A stretch of 64,000 nt of DNA from contig CAMTUJ010000012.1 of the NCBI GenBank assembly GCA_947084925.1, positions 1-64,000 on the forward strand, given 5' to 3'. Numbering within the stretch: position 1 is the stretch's first letter; the number at the start of each line of letters is the position of its first letter. A model generated the notes under the pieces. That model made no database searches, was not told where the DNA came from, and worked only from the letters and a program-made list of their open reading frames with translations. The stretch comes from JAGPUQ01 sp947084925. Its GTDB lineage: Bacteria > Pseudomonadota > Gammaproteobacteria > Pseudomonadales > Porticoccaceae. Positions 16,754 to 26,800 of the stretch are shown here, piece by piece. A program made the position numbers and the translations under genes.

Positions 16754-18412
16754 ATGAACTATCAGGTGCTTGCCCGCAAGTGGCGGCCCCGCTTTTTCTC
16801 CGAAATGGTCGGGCAGGAGCATGTGCTCAAGGCCCTGATCAACGCGCTCGACCAGGGCCGGCTGCACCACGCCTATCTGTTCACCGGCACCCGCGGCGTG
16901 GGCAAGACCACCATCGCCCGCATTCTCGCCAAATGCCTCAATTGCGAAGCCGGGGTGAGCTCGAAACCCTGCGGCACCTGCGGCGCCTGCGTCGAGTTGG
17001 CGGAGGGCCGCTTTGTCGATCTGATCGAAGTCGATGCGGCATCGCGCACCAAGGTCGAGGATACCCGCGACCTGCTCGACAACGTGCAGTACGCGCCGAC
17101 GCTCGGGCGTTACAAGGTGTACCTGATCGATGAGGTACACATGCTGTCCGGGCACAGTTTCAACGCCCTGTTGAAGACGCTCGAAGAGCCGCCGCCCCAC
17201 GTCAAGTTCCTGCTCGCCACCACCGATCCCCAGCGTTTGCCGGTCACCGTCTTGTCGCGCTGCCTGCAGTTCAACCTCAAGAATCTCGCGCCGGAGCGCA
17301 TCGTCGAGCACCTGACCATGGTGTTGCGGGAGGAGCAGGTTCCCAGCGACGAAGCCAGTCTCTGGGCGTTGGCCCGCGCGGCCGACGGGAGCATGCGCGA
17401 TGCGCTGAGTCTGACCGATCAGGCGATTGCCCACGGTGGCGGTCAGATCGCGGAGCAGGCGGTGAGCGCCATGCTGGGCACCATCGACCGCTCCACGGTG
17501 CTGAAAATCTGCCAGGCGCTGGCCGCGGGCGAGGGTGCCGCCGTGCTCGGGCTGGTGGATCGGCTGGCCGAGCTGGCACCCGATTACGCGGCGGCGCTCG
17601 CCGACATGATCGCCATCTGGCACCAGGTGGCGGTCGCGCAGACGGTGCCGGAGGCGCTGGACCCGCGCGGCGGCAACGCCGCGGAGATCCGCCAACTGGC
17701 CGCGCAACTGACGCGGGAGACCGTGCAGCTCTTCTATCAGATCTGTCTGCTGGGGCGGCGCGATCTGCCCCACAGCGGGGATTTGCGCGTCGGGTTCGAA
17801 ATGATCCTCCTGCGGCAACTGGCGTTTGAGCCGGTACCATCCGCCACGGACCCCCGGGGTGAACCGGCGGCAACTGCGGCGCGGGAGGTGCCGCCCGCGG
17901 CAAAAAAGTCCGTTCCGGCGGCTGAGGTCGCGCCCGCGCCGATGCCTGAGCCTGAGCCGATGCCGGAGGTGCCCGTGCCGCCGCCTGCGGCTTCGGTGCC
18001 GGGTTCCGCCATCGCGCTGGAACAGTTCGGTCCCGCGCAGTGGCCGATGGTGTGCGGAGCGCTCGCGCTCGGCGGCGTGGTGGCCAATACCGCCGCCAAT
18101 CTGGAGCTGGTCGAACGCGCGGGCAGTCGTTTGGTATTTCGGCTCGACGTCCGCAGCGACGCGCTCTATGACGCGAGTCACCGGGAGCGCATCGAAGCCG
18201 CGCTCGGCGGGTATTTCGCGACGCCGGTGCAGGTGGAGATTGCATCCGGCGTACTCGGGGCGGAATCGCCCCGCGAGGTCGAAGTGCGCCACCGCCGGGA
18301 GCGGCAGCTCGCGGCCGTGGCGACGTTGCGCGCCGATCCCCTGGTGAGCGCGCTGATGGCACGTTTCAACGGCGTCCTGCTCGAAGAAACCGTGGTCCCT
18401 CTGGACGAGTGA
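16754..18412 (+). CDS. dnaX: DNA polymerase III subunits tau and gamma
   Basis: 552-residue clamp-loader ATPase. The N-terminus (NYQVLARKWRPRFFSEMVGQEHV), Walker A GTRGVGKTT (about 44-52), a four-Cys zinc module (CLNCEAG..KPCGTCGAC), Walker B YLIDEVHML and sensor/arginine-finger region LSRCLQFNL are all present. Domain III is followed by a Pro/Ala/Glu-rich linker and a C-terminal domain for the replisome. At 17902-17908 an in-frame A AAA AAG heptamer sits behind a Shine-Dalgarno-like GGGAGG (17883-17888). A -1 slip there reads KK-VRSGG and stops at TGA 17923-17925, giving a gamma form of about 390 residues. It heads an operon with ybaB and recR. Confidence 0.97.
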   Translation: MNYQVLARKWRPRFFSEMVGQEHVLKALINALDQGRLHHAYLFTGTRGVGKTTIARILAKCLNCEAGVSSKPCGTCGACVELAEGRFVDLIEVDAASRTKVEDTRDLLDNVQYAPTLGRYKVYLIDEVHMLSGHSFNALLKTLEEPPPHVKFLLATTDPQRLPVTVLSRCLQFNLKNLAPERIVEHLTMVLREEQVPSDEASLWALARAADGSMRDALSLTDQAIAHGGGQIAEQAVSAMLGTIDRSTVLKICQALAAGEGAAVLGLVDRLAELAPDYAAALADMIAIWHQVAVAQTVPEALDPRGGNAAEIRQLAAQLTRETVQLFYQICLLGRRDLPHSGDLRVGFEMILLRQLAFEPVPSATDPRGEPAATAAREVPPAAKKSVPAAEVAPAPMPEPEPMPEVPVPPPAASVPGSAIALEQFGPAQWPMVCGALALGGVVANTAANLELVERAGSRLVFRLDVRSDALYDASHRERIEAALGGYFATPVQVEIASGVLGAESPREVEVRHRRERQLAAVATLRADPLVSALMARFNGVLLEETVVPLDE

Positions 18413-18419
18413 GGTAGTC

Positions 18420-18740
18420 ATGAAAGGTCTGAACGATTTGATGGAACAGGCGCGGCAGATGCAGGAGAAAATGCAGAAGCTGCAAGAAGAGGCCGCTGCC
18501 ACCGAGGTGACGGGAGAGTCCGGCGCGGGGCTGGTGAGGGTGCGGATGACGGGGCGCCACGATGTGCGCAAGGTCAGTATCGATCCGAGCCTGCTGGTCG
18601 AGGACGTGGAAATTCTCGAGGATCTGCTGGCCGCCGCGGTGAATGACGCCGCGCGCAAAGTGGAGGCGCGCCAGCAGGAGCTGATGGGTGGACTCACGGC
18701 CGGCATACCGCTGCCGCCCGGCTTCAAGCTGCCGTTTTGA
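18420..18740 (+). CDS. YbaB/EbfC nucleoid-associated protein
   Basis: 106 residues. It has the family pattern MKGLNDLMEQARQMQEKMQKLQEE (N-terminal helix), a central beta sheet (GLVRVRMTGRHDVRKVSIDP) and a C-terminal helix ending GLTAGIPLPPGFKLPF. These small dimers bind DNA and are almost always encoded between dnaX and recR, as here. It begins 7 bp after dnaX and ends 4 bp before recR. Confidence 0.95.
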   Translation: MKGLNDLMEQARQMQEKMQKLQEEAAATEVTGESGAGLVRVRMTGRHDVRKVSIDPSLLVEDVEILEDLLAAAVNDAARKVEARQQELMGGLTAGIPLPPGFKLPF

Positions 18741-18744
18741 TCCC

Positions 18745-19344
18745 ATGTTCGACGGCCTGATCAGCGAGCTCATCGACGCCCTGCGCTGCCTGCCGGGCGT
18801 GGGCCCGAAAAGCGCCCAGCGCATGGCCCTGCACCTGCTGGAGCGCGACCGGGAGCGGGCGCTGCGGCTGGCTGGCGCGATCACCGCGGCGGCGGAGCGG
18901 GTCGGGCGCTGCCGCCGCTGTCGCGCGCTCACCGAGGCCGAGGAGTGCCGCATCTGCGCCAGCGCGCGCCGCGACCCGAAATTGCTGTGCGTGGTGGAGA
19001 CACCCGCCGACCTGTTTGCCATCGAGCAATCCGGCAGCTACCAGGGCCGCTATTTCGTCCTCCTGGGCCGCCTGTCGCCCATCGACGGCATGGGGCCCGA
19101 GGAGATCGGCATCGATCAATTGCTGCGGCGGCTTGCCGAGGAACCCATCGAGGAACTGATTCTGGCTACCAATCTCACCGTCGAAGGCGAGGCCACCGCG
19201 CATTTCATCAGCGAACACGCCACCGCCATGGGGGTGTCGGTGAGCCGGATCGCCCACGGCGTACCGCTCGGCGGCGAGCTGGAATACGTCGATGGCGGCA
19301 CCCTGTCGCACGCCTTTGCCAGCCGCCGGCGCATGTCCTCGTGA
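18745..19344 (+). CDS. recR: Recombination mediator RecR
   Basis: 199 residues, usual length for RecR. Helix-hairpin-helix CLPGVGPKSAQRMALHLL lies at about 15-32. A Cys cluster (CRRCRALTEAEECRIC) forms the zinc site and a Toprim domain (LCVVETPADLFAIEQSGSYQGRYFVLLG...) follows. With RecO and RecF it loads RecA on gapped DNA. ATG 18745 is chosen because the family N-terminus (F.GLI.ELIDALRCLPGVGP) begins there. Its stop overlaps the rnd start. Confidence 0.97.
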   Translation: MFDGLISELIDALRCLPGVGPKSAQRMALHLLERDRERALRLAGAITAAAERVGRCRRCRALTEAEECRICASARRDPKLLCVVETPADLFAIEQSGSYQGRYFVLLGRLSPIDGMGPEEIGIDQLLRRLAEEPIEELILATNLTVEGEATAHFISEHATAMGVSVSRIAHGVPLGGELEYVDGGTLSHAFASRRRMSS

Positions 19345-20489
19345 CCGGCCACCCGCCCACGCATCTGATCACCGGGAATGCGGAACTGGTCGCGGCGGCG
19401 GCGCACTGGCGTCGGTGCGCCGCGGTCACCCTCGACACCGAATTCATGCGCACGGATACCTTTTATCCGCGTCTGGCGCTGGTCCAGGTGAGCGATGGCG
19501 ACACGGCCTGGCTCATCGACCCCGTGGCGCTGGGCGATCTGAGTCCGCTGGGGCAACTGCTGTCCGATCCGAACGTGATCAAGGTGCTGCACTCCTGTTC
19601 GGAAGATCTGGAGGTGCTGCAACTCGCCCTGGGCTGCCGGCCCGCGCCCCTGTACGACACCCAGGTGGCGGCGGCCATGGTCGGCCACGGGTTTTCGCTG
19701 GGTTACAGCGCCCTGGTGAAGCGGCTGCTGGATGTCGAAATCGGCAAGCAGGAAACCCGCTCCGACTGGTTGCAGCGCCCGCTGTCGGCGGCCCAGCTCG
19801 CCTACGCGGCGGCCGATGTGCATTACCTCTTTCCGGTGTACCGCCAGTTGGTCGAGGCCGGCGCGCGCCTGGGCCGCGCGGACTGGATCGCGGCCGAGAT
19901 GGCGGCGATCCTCGCGCAGGCCGCGCAGGAGACGCCGCCGGAACAGCAATACCGCCGCGTCAAGGGCGCCGGACGTCTGGCGCCGCGGGATCTCGCGGCG
20001 CTGCGGGAGCTGGCCGCCTGGCGCGAAGGCGAGGCGCGGCGTCGCGATCGCCCCCGGGGTCATGTCGTCAACGACGTCGAATTGCTCGCGCTGGTGCAGG
20101 CGCGACCGGTGGAGCGCGCCGCGCTGGCCCGCATCGGCGACCTGCGGCCCCGCACCGCGCGCGACTACGGACCGGAATTGCTGGCCGCGCTGGCCCGGGC
20201 CGCGGCGGTGCCGGCGGCGGATTTCCCCGCGCCGCTGGAAGGGGAGCCCCTCAGCCGCACAGCGCGCGATCTGGTGCGGGCCTGTCGCGACTGGCTGGCC
20301 GAGCGCGCCGGCGAATTTGGCATCGCTCCGGAGATACTGGTGCGACGCCTCGACCTGGAACAGCTCGCGCGCTCCTGGAGTGGCGGAACGCCACAGTTGC
20401 CGGCGGTGCTGGCAGCGGGCTGGCGCCGCGCTATGGTGGGGACGCAACTCCTCGATTTCGTGCGCGCCTGGAGCGCGCCAAGTCCATGA
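19341..20489 (+). CDS. rnd: Ribonuclease D
   Basis: 382 residues from GTG 19341, overlapping the recR stop by 4 bp (GTGA). DEDDy exonuclease motifs are complete: LDTEF (D, E), HSCSEDLEVL (D) and the YAAADVHYL block (Y, D). An HRDC domain follows (about 205-285; LAPRDLAALRELAAWREGEARRRDRPRG). RNase D trims tRNA and small RNA 3' ends. The GTG start is inferred from operon overlap. Codons are strongly GC-biased, like neighbours. Confidence 0.93.
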   Translation: MTGHPPTHLITGNAELVAAAAHWRRCAAVTLDTEFMRTDTFYPRLALVQVSDGDTAWLIDPVALGDLSPLGQLLSDPNVIKVLHSCSEDLEVLQLALGCRPAPLYDTQVAAAMVGHGFSLGYSALVKRLLDVEIGKQETRSDWLQRPLSAAQLAYAAADVHYLFPVYRQLVEAGARLGRADWIAAEMAAILAQAAQETPPEQQYRRVKGAGRLAPRDLAALRELAAWREGEARRRDRPRGHVVNDVELLALVQARPVERAALARIGDLRPRTARDYGPELLAALARAAAVPAADFPAPLEGEPLSRTARDLVRACRDWLAERAGEFGIAPEILVRRLDLEQLARSWSGGTPQLPAVLAAGWRRAMVGTQLLDFVRAWSAPSP

Positions 20490-20791
20490 CTTCGCCAGAC
20501 AAAATATTGTGCAAGGTGTATCGCAGCCCAAGGCGCGGCGAACTGTATCTGTACGTCACCCGGGAGCAGGATCTCGCGCCGGTGCCGGATGATCTGCTGC
20601 GGCGGTTCGGTCCTCCCGAGCTGGCGTTGACCCTGGCGCTGACGCCGGACCGGACGCTGGCGCGCGCCAACACCGGCGAAGTGCTGGCGGCGCTGCGCGA
20701 ACGCGGCTGGTTTCTCCAGTTGCCGCCGTTGCCGGATGCCGGGAGCGCGGCGATCGCCGGCCGCAACGAGAAATTGCCCCGGGGCGGCTGA
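20486..20791 (+). CDS. YcgL family protein
   Basis: 101 residues, overlapping the rnd stop by 4 bp (ATGA). CKVYRSPRRGELYLYV at the start, PDDLLRRFG and ALRERGWFLQLPP in the body are the YcgL domain signature. YcgL is a small alpha/beta protein conserved in gammaproteobacteria and repeatedly found next to rnd; its role is unproven. Its stop overlaps the next gene's start by 1 bp. Confidence 0.9.
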   Translation: MTSPDKILCKVYRSPRRGELYLYVTREQDLAPVPDDLLRRFGPPELALTLALTPDRTLARANTGEVLAALRERGWFLQLPPLPDAGSAAIAGRNEKLPRGG

Positions 20792-21228
20792 TGGCGCGTT
20801 TCTGGGAGGACAAGGCGCTCACTGAACTCGATGCCGGAGAATGGGAGGCGCTCTGCGATGGCTGCGGTCGTTGCTGCCTGCTGAAACTGGAGGATGCGGA
20901 CAGCGGCGAAATCGCCTATACCGGCATCGCCTGCTGGCTGCTGGATATCCGGCGCTGCCGGTGCCGCGACTACCAGCATCGCCAGCGGCGAGTTCCTGAC
21001 TGCCAGGTGCTGAACCCCGTTACCGTGCTCGCCACGGACTGGCTGCCGGACACCTGCGCCTATCGCCTGCGGGCCGAGGGCAAGCCGCTGCGCGCCTGGC
21101 ATCCCCTGATTTCGGGGGATCCGGACAGCGTCCACATAGCGGGTATTTCGGTGCGGGATCGGGTAGTCTCGGAGGAATTCGTGCATCCGGATGCGCGGGC
21201 CGATCATATCGTCCGCTGGGTGGGGTAG
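20791..21228 (+). CDS. YcgN/UPF0260 family cysteine-cluster protein
   Basis: 145 residues. Family markers include WEDKALTELDAGEWEALCDGCGRCCLLKLED, where the CxxCxxCC cluster probably binds zinc or an iron-sulfur centre. Further Cys residues lie at TGIACWLLD, RRCRCRDY, PDCQVL and TCAYRL, then the conserved LRAWHPLISGDP. The family's function is unknown. It is tightly coupled to ycgL (TGATG), giving the rnd-ycgL-ycgN arrangement seen in other gammaproteobacteria. Confidence 0.92.
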   Translation: MARFWEDKALTELDAGEWEALCDGCGRCCLLKLEDADSGEIAYTGIACWLLDIRRCRCRDYQHRQRRVPDCQVLNPVTVLATDWLPDTCAYRLRAEGKPLRAWHPLISGDPDSVHIAGISVRDRVVSEEFVHPDARADHIVRWVG

Positions 21229-21233
21229 ATCGC

Positions 21234-21737
21234 GTGTACAGCGAAGAGAATTATTTCTGGGGTCTGGTCGGCTGGTACCTGGGCGTGCTGCTGGTGCTGG
21301 CGCCGCTGTGGCGGATCACCCGGTCGCTGCCCGGCTTTCCACTGCGCGCTTTCGCGCGGGTCGCTGTCATCACGCTGCTCGCGACGCCGATGTTCCCGTA
21401 CCGCGACCTGCATTATCTCGCCCCGGCCTGGGGAGTGATGCTGTTTGATGCCCTGAGTCCGGGCCGCAGCGACGCTCTGCTGCGCGGAGCGCTGCCGCTG
21501 CTGGCGGTATTCGGTCTGCTCTATCTGCTGACGCTCGGGCTGTGGCTGATCTTCCGGCCCCGCCGGGAAGCGGCGTCAAAAGCGGCCAGGTCCGCGCCAG
21601 CTCCCGCACCCCGGCGCGGCCGGCGGGAGCCCACTTTCGTCGTGGGGCCAGCGCCGGAAATTGCCGCTTCCCAGCAGGAAAAATGGGCCCCGAGAGGATC
21701 TGGAACCCGGGTTGGAAGCAACAATGGCTTGCCGTAG
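21234..21737 (+). CDS. Hypothetical inner-membrane protein
   Basis: 167 residues from GTG 21234, 5 bp after the ycgN-like stop. Three hydrophobic segments are visible: LVGWYLGVLLVLAPLW, FARVAVITLLATPMF and LPLLAVFGLLYLLTLGLWLIF. A cytoplasmic tail rich in Ala, Pro and Arg (RRGRREPTFVVGPAPE) follows. I do not recognise the family. The promoter for the downstream moxR gene lies inside the last codons. Confidence 0.65.
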   Translation: MYSEENYFWGLVGWYLGVLLVLAPLWRITRSLPGFPLRAFARVAVITLLATPMFPYRDLHYLAPAWGVMLFDALSPGRSDALLRGALPLLAVFGLLYLLTLGLWLIFRPRREAASKAARSAPAPAPRRGRREPTFVVGPAPEIAASQQEKWAPRGSGTRVGSNNGLP

Positions 21738-21740
21738 AAT
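21712..21740 (+). promoter_or_regulatory. Predicted sigma70 promoter of moxR-coxE-hrpA
   Basis: TTGGAA (21712-21717) and TAGAAT (21735-21740) are spaced by 17 bp and end 39 bp upstream of the moxR ATG. Confidence 0.6.
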
Positions 21741-21779
21741 GCGGCGCATTCGATTTTTTCATGGTTCCAGGAGATCAAG

Positions 21780-22628
21780 ATGCAATTCACGGGTACAGAA
21801 CGGTATGTCGCCACCGACGACCTGCAGATGGCCGTCAATGCGGCGGTGATCCTGCAGCGCCCGCTCCTGATCAAGGGCGAGCCGGGCACCGGCAAGACGA
21901 TGCTCGCCGAAGAGGTGGCCTTGGCGCTGGGCAAGCGTCTGATTTCCTGGCACATCAAATCGACCCCCAAGGCCCAGCAGGGTCTGTACGAATACGATGC
22001 GGTGTCGCGCCTGCGCGACTCGCAACTGGGCGGCGACAAGGTCCATGACATCGCCAACTACATCAAGCGCGGCAAGGTATGGGAAGCGTTCGCGTCCGAC
22101 GAGCAGGTGGTGCTGCTGATCGACGAAGTGGACAAGGCCGACATCGAGTTCCCCAACGACCTGTTGCTGGAACTCGATCGCATGGAATTTCATGTCTATG
22201 AAACCAGCGAGCGCGTGGTGGCCAAACACCGTCCGATCGTCATCATCACCAGCAACAACGAAAAGGAATTGCCCGACGCCTTCCTGCGCCGTTGTTTCTT
22301 TCACTTCATCAATTTCCCCGATCGCGAGACCATGTTGCGCATCGTGGATGTGCATCATCCGGGCATCAAGAAATCCCTGGTCGATGAAGCGCTCGACGTG
22401 TTCTTCGATGTGCGAAAAATTCCGGGCCTGAAGAAAAAACCGTCCACGTCCGAACTGGTGGACTGGCTGAAGTTGTTGCTTTCCGACGACATTCCCGATG
22501 AAATCCTCAAACAGCGCGACCCCACCAAGGCGATTCCGCCGCTGTATGGAGCCCTGTTGAAGAACGAACAGGATGTGCATTTGCTCGAACGTTTGGCGTT
22601 CATGACGCGCCGGGAGAAGCATAGCTAA
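21780..22628 (+). CDS. MoxR-family AAA+ ATPase
   Basis: 282 residues. Walker A GEPGTGKT (about 35-42), Walker B LLIDEVDKAD, sensor 1 IITSNNEKELPDAFLRRC and an AAA lid follow the MoxR/CoxD pattern. A long charged insertion includes KIPGLKKKPSTSELVDWLK. MoxR ATPases act as chaperones inserting metal centres or remodelling complexes together with a VWA-domain partner, which is encoded directly next (TAA then ATG, no gap). The client protein is unknown. Confidence 0.93.
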   Translation: MQFTGTERYVATDDLQMAVNAAVILQRPLLIKGEPGTGKTMLAEEVALALGKRLISWHIKSTPKAQQGLYEYDAVSRLRDSQLGGDKVHDIANYIKRGKVWEAFASDEQVVLLIDEVDKADIEFPNDLLLELDRMEFHVYETSERVVAKHRPIVIITSNNEKELPDAFLRRCFFHFINFPDRETMLRIVDVHHPGIKKSLVDEALDVFFDVRKIPGLKKKPSTSELVDWLKLLLSDDIPDEILKQRDPTKAIPPLYGALLKNEQDVHLLERLAFMTRREKHS

Positions 22629-23804
22629 ATGTTGCTGAACTTCTTTTTTGCGCTCAAGACGGGCGGGATTCCGGTTTCCATCAAGGAACTCCTGACCCTG
22701 CTGGAAGCGTTGCAGAAACACGTCGCCTTCGGCAGCGTCGACGATTTCTATCTGCTGGCGCGCACGGCGATGGTCAAGGACGAGCGCTATTACGACAAGT
22801 TCGACCGTGCCTTTGCGCTTTATTTCAAGGATCTCGAGACCCTCGACGATTTCCTCAACATCCTGATCCCCGAGGAATGGTTGCGGCAGGAATTCGTGAA
22901 GAGCCTGACCGACGAGGAAAAGGCCAAGATCGAAAGTCTGGGCGGCCTGGAAAAGCTGATCGAGGAATTCAAGGCGCGCCTGAAGGAACAGAAAGGCCGT
23001 CACGAAGGCGGCAACAAGTGGATCGGCACCAAGGGCACGTCGCCGTTCGGCAACAGCGGTTACAACCCGGAAGGTGTGCGGGTCGGCGGCGAGGGTGGGC
23101 AGAAGAAAGCGCTCAAGGTCTGGGAGAAGCGCGAATTCAAGAACCTGGACGACACCATCGAACTCGGCACCCGCAACATCAAGGTCGCCCTGCGGCGCCT
23201 GCGCAAGTTCGCGCGTACCGGCGCCGAGGAAGAGCTGGATCTCGACGACACCATCCGCTCCACCGCCAAGAACGCCGGCCTGCTCGACATCAAGATGGTT
23301 CCGGAGCGCCACAACGCGGTGAAGGTGCTGATTTTCTTCGACGTCGGCGGTTCCATGGACCCCTATGTGCGGACTTGCGAAGAGCTGTTTTCCGCCGTGC
23401 GGACCGAGTTCAAGCATCTTCAGTATTTTTACTTCCACAACGCGCTCTACGACTATGTGTGGAAGGACAATTTCCGCCGCTACAACGAAAAGACCGAGAC
23501 TGTCGATCTGCTGCGCACCTATCCCGCCGACTACAAGGTGATTTTCGTCGGCGATGCCTCGATGTCGCCCTACGAACTCGAAAGTCCCGGCGGCAGCGTC
23601 GAGTACTACAACAAGGAGACCGGGGTCGAGTGGCTGGAGCGCCTCGCCCAGGTTTACCCCAAGCTGATCTGGCTGAATCCGGTGCGCCACGACTATTGGG
23701 AGCACACTCCCACCATCCAGCGGGTGCGCGGCATCCTCGAAGACCGCATGTTTCCGCTCACCCTCGGCGGGCTGGAGCAGGGGATTTCGCTGCTGGCCAA
23801 GTAG
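22629..23804 (+). CDS. CoxE-like VWA-domain protein, MoxR partner
   Basis: 391 residues beginning immediately after the moxR stop. The N-terminal half is helical and charged (LLEALQKHVAF...KDERYYDKFDRAFALYF). A Gly-rich linker (GTKGTSPFGNSGYNPEGVRVGG) follows, then a VWA-like domain with the MIDAS sequence FFDVGGSMDPYV (DxGxS), KVIFVGDASMSPYELE and WLNPVRHDYW. This is the VWA/CoxE-type protein that pairs with MoxR ATPases. Cytosolic. Client unknown. Confidence 0.9.
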   Translation: MLLNFFFALKTGGIPVSIKELLTLLEALQKHVAFGSVDDFYLLARTAMVKDERYYDKFDRAFALYFKDLETLDDFLNILIPEEWLRQEFVKSLTDEEKAKIESLGGLEKLIEEFKARLKEQKGRHEGGNKWIGTKGTSPFGNSGYNPEGVRVGGEGGQKKALKVWEKREFKNLDDTIELGTRNIKVALRRLRKFARTGAEEELDLDDTIRSTAKNAGLLDIKMVPERHNAVKVLIFFDVGGSMDPYVRTCEELFSAVRTEFKHLQYFYFHNALYDYVWKDNFRRYNEKTETVDLLRTYPADYKVIFVGDASMSPYELESPGGSVEYYNKETGVEWLERLAQVYPKLIWLNPVRHDYWEHTPTIQRVRGILEDRMFPLTLGGLEQGISLLAK

Positions 23805-23817
23805 CGCGGGCCGCGCC

Positions 23818-26800
23818 ATGTCTGGACCGTCGCCGGCGCGGCAACCTGTCGGGCCCGACGGGCTGGCGCCGCTCAACGCGAAAATCGATCAGTGTCTGAG
23901 TCACCAGGTCGCGGAGCTTCGGCGCGCACTGGCGCGCATTGCCCGTCGCCTTGAGCAGGGTCTCCCGGTCGAGCGCGATCGCTCCGGTCTGGAAGCCCGC
24001 ATCGCCAGTTCCTGCGCCGCGGTGCTGGCGCGGCGCGACAGCGTTCCCGCCATCAACTATCCCGACGAATTGCCCGTGGTGGGGCGGCGCGAGGACATTG
24101 CGGCGGCCATCCGCGATCATCAGGTCGTCATCCTGGCCGGTGAAACCGGCTCTGGCAAAACCACCCAATTGCCCAAGATCTGTCTCGAACTGGGTCTCGG
24201 CGCCCGGGGCCTGATCGGGCACACCCAGCCGCGCCGGATCGCCGCGCGCACCGTGGCGAGCCGCATCGCCGAGGAGTTGCGTGTCCCGCTCGGCGGACTG
24301 GTGGGTTATCAGGTCCGCTTCGCCGATCAAAGCAGCGAACGCACCTTGGTCAAACTGATGACCGACGGCGTGCTGCTGGCGGAGATTCCGCGCGACCGGC
24401 TGCTCCAGCGCTACGACACCCTGATCATCGACGAGGCCCATGAACGCAGCCTCAATGTCGATTTTCTGCTGGGTTATCTCAAGCAGATTCTGCCCCAGCG
24501 CCCCGACCTCAGGATCATCATCACCTCGGCCACCATCGATGTGGAGCGGTTTGCGCGCCATTTCGATGGTGCTCCGGTGATTGAAGTGTCGGGTCGCGGG
24601 TATCCGGTGGAAATCCGGTATCGGCCGATGCTTGGCGAAGATGCGGATCCGGTGGCGGCGGCGGTGGCCGCGATTGGCGATCTGGTAACCACGCCGGGGC
24701 GGGGCGATGTGCTGGCGTTTTTCAGCTCCGAGCGCGAGATTCGCGAGGCCTCGGTGGCGCTGCGCAAGCTCGCGCTCAACGGGGTCGAGGTGCTGCCGCT
24801 GTACGCGCGCCTCAGTCTGGCCGAGCAGAGCCGGGTATTTCAGCCGCATCGGGGGGTGCGGGTGGTGCTCGCGACCAATGTGGCGGAAACCTCGCTCACG
24901 GTTCCCGGCATTCGCTATGTGGTGGACACCGGGCGCGCGCGGATCAGCCGTTACAGCTATCGCACCAAGGTGCAGCGCCTGCCCATCGAAGCGATTTCCC
25001 GGGCCAGCGCCAACCAGCGCGCCGGGCGCTGCGGTCGCATCGGCCCCGGTGTCTGCGTGCGGCTCTACGGCGAAGACGACTTCGCCGCGCGGCCCGAATA
25101 CACCGATCCGGAAATCCGGCGCACCAATCTGGCCGCCGTGATTCTCCGCATGCTGGAGTTGCGCCTCGGCGATGTGCGGGATTTCCCGTTTCTCGATCCT
25201 CCCGACGGTCGCCTGGTCAATGACGGCTTTCAACTGCTGGCGGAACTGGGCGCCATCGATTCCGGGAGTGCACTCACCACCATTGGCCGGACCCTGGCGC
25301 GGCTGCCGGTCGATCCCCGCCTGGGACGCATGCTGGTGGCGGCGGTCGCCGAAGGCTGCCTGAGTGAGGCGCTGGTCATCGTCGCGGGACTGAGCGTCCA
25401 GGATCCCCGGGAGCGTCCCGCCGACAAGCGCCAGGCGGCCGACGAGCGCCACCGCCAGTGGGCCGATCCGCACTCGGACTTTGTCGCGCTGCTCAACCTG
25501 TGGCGGCACGCGGAACTCCAACGTCAGGAGCTCAGTCGCAGTGCGTTCGAGAGCCATTGCCGACGCGAGTTTGTTTCGGTGCTGCGCTTGCGGGAATGGC
25601 GCGATCTGCACCACCAGTTGCATCTGGTCTGCCGCGAGCTGGGCTGGCGCGACAGCGACGTGCCGGCAACGCCACCGCAGATCCACCGGGCGCTGCTGGC
25701 GGGACTGTTGACGCTGGTCGGGTTGCGTGGCGACAACCGCGAATATCAGGGCGTGCGCAATCAGAAGTTTTTTATTTTCCCGGGCTCGGGGGTGGTCAAA
25801 GCCGCGCCACGCTGGATCATGGCCGCCGAGCTGATCGAGACCAGCCGCCTCTACGCCAGCAACTGCGGCGCCATCGAGCCCGAGTGGCTGGTGGAACTCG
25901 CCGCCCATCTCGTCAAGAAAAGTTACAGCGAACCCCATTACAGCGCCCGCACCGGCCAGGTCATGGCGTGGGAGAAGCAGAGCCTCTACGGTCTCGTCAT
26001 CCAGGAACGCAAGGCGGTGGTCTACGGTGCCATCGATCCGGTGCTGGCGCGGGAGGTGTTCATCCAGGGCGCGCTGGTGGATGGCGGCTATGCGCGCGGC
26101 GGCAAGGGCGAATTTTTTGCGCGCAATGCGGCGCTGGTGGCGGAGCTGCACGATCTCGAGGAGCGCTTCCGGCGCCGCGACATGGTCGCCGACGAGCGCG
26201 AGCTGCATGCGTTCTACGACGAACGGGTGCCCGCCGACGTGGTCAGTCTGCGGGCGTTCGAACGCTGGCGGCGGGAGGCGGAGCAGGGCAATCCGGAACT
26301 GCTGTGCGTGCCCCGCGAGCGGCTGCTGCGCAACGCTCCGGTCGCGAGTGAAGTCGCGCAGTTTCCCGGCGTGATCGCCTGGAACGGACGCGACTACACG
26401 GTGCGCTACCGCTTCGAGCCCGGCCATCCCGAGGACGGCATCAGCATCCTGGTGCCCGTGGCGATTCTCCACGAAGTGCCGGCGCACCGCTTCGAGTGGC
26501 TGGTGCCGGGCCTGTTGCGGGACAAATGCATCGAGCTGGTGAAAACGCTGCCGCGTCAGTGGCGGCGGCCGCTGGTCCCGGTGCCGGATACCGTGGATCG
26601 CCTGCTGGCTGAGGTCGAAGTCGGGGATCGCCCGCTGGTTGCCGTGCTCACCGAGCGCATTCGCCGCGTGCTGGGGCTGGCGGTGCCTCCGGACGCCTGG
26701 CAGCCGGAGCGTCTGGATGCTTTCTACAGCGTCAATTTTCGACTCGAAGATGAGCAGGGCGCGCTCGTCGATCAGGGCCGCGATCTGGCGGCGCTCAAAC

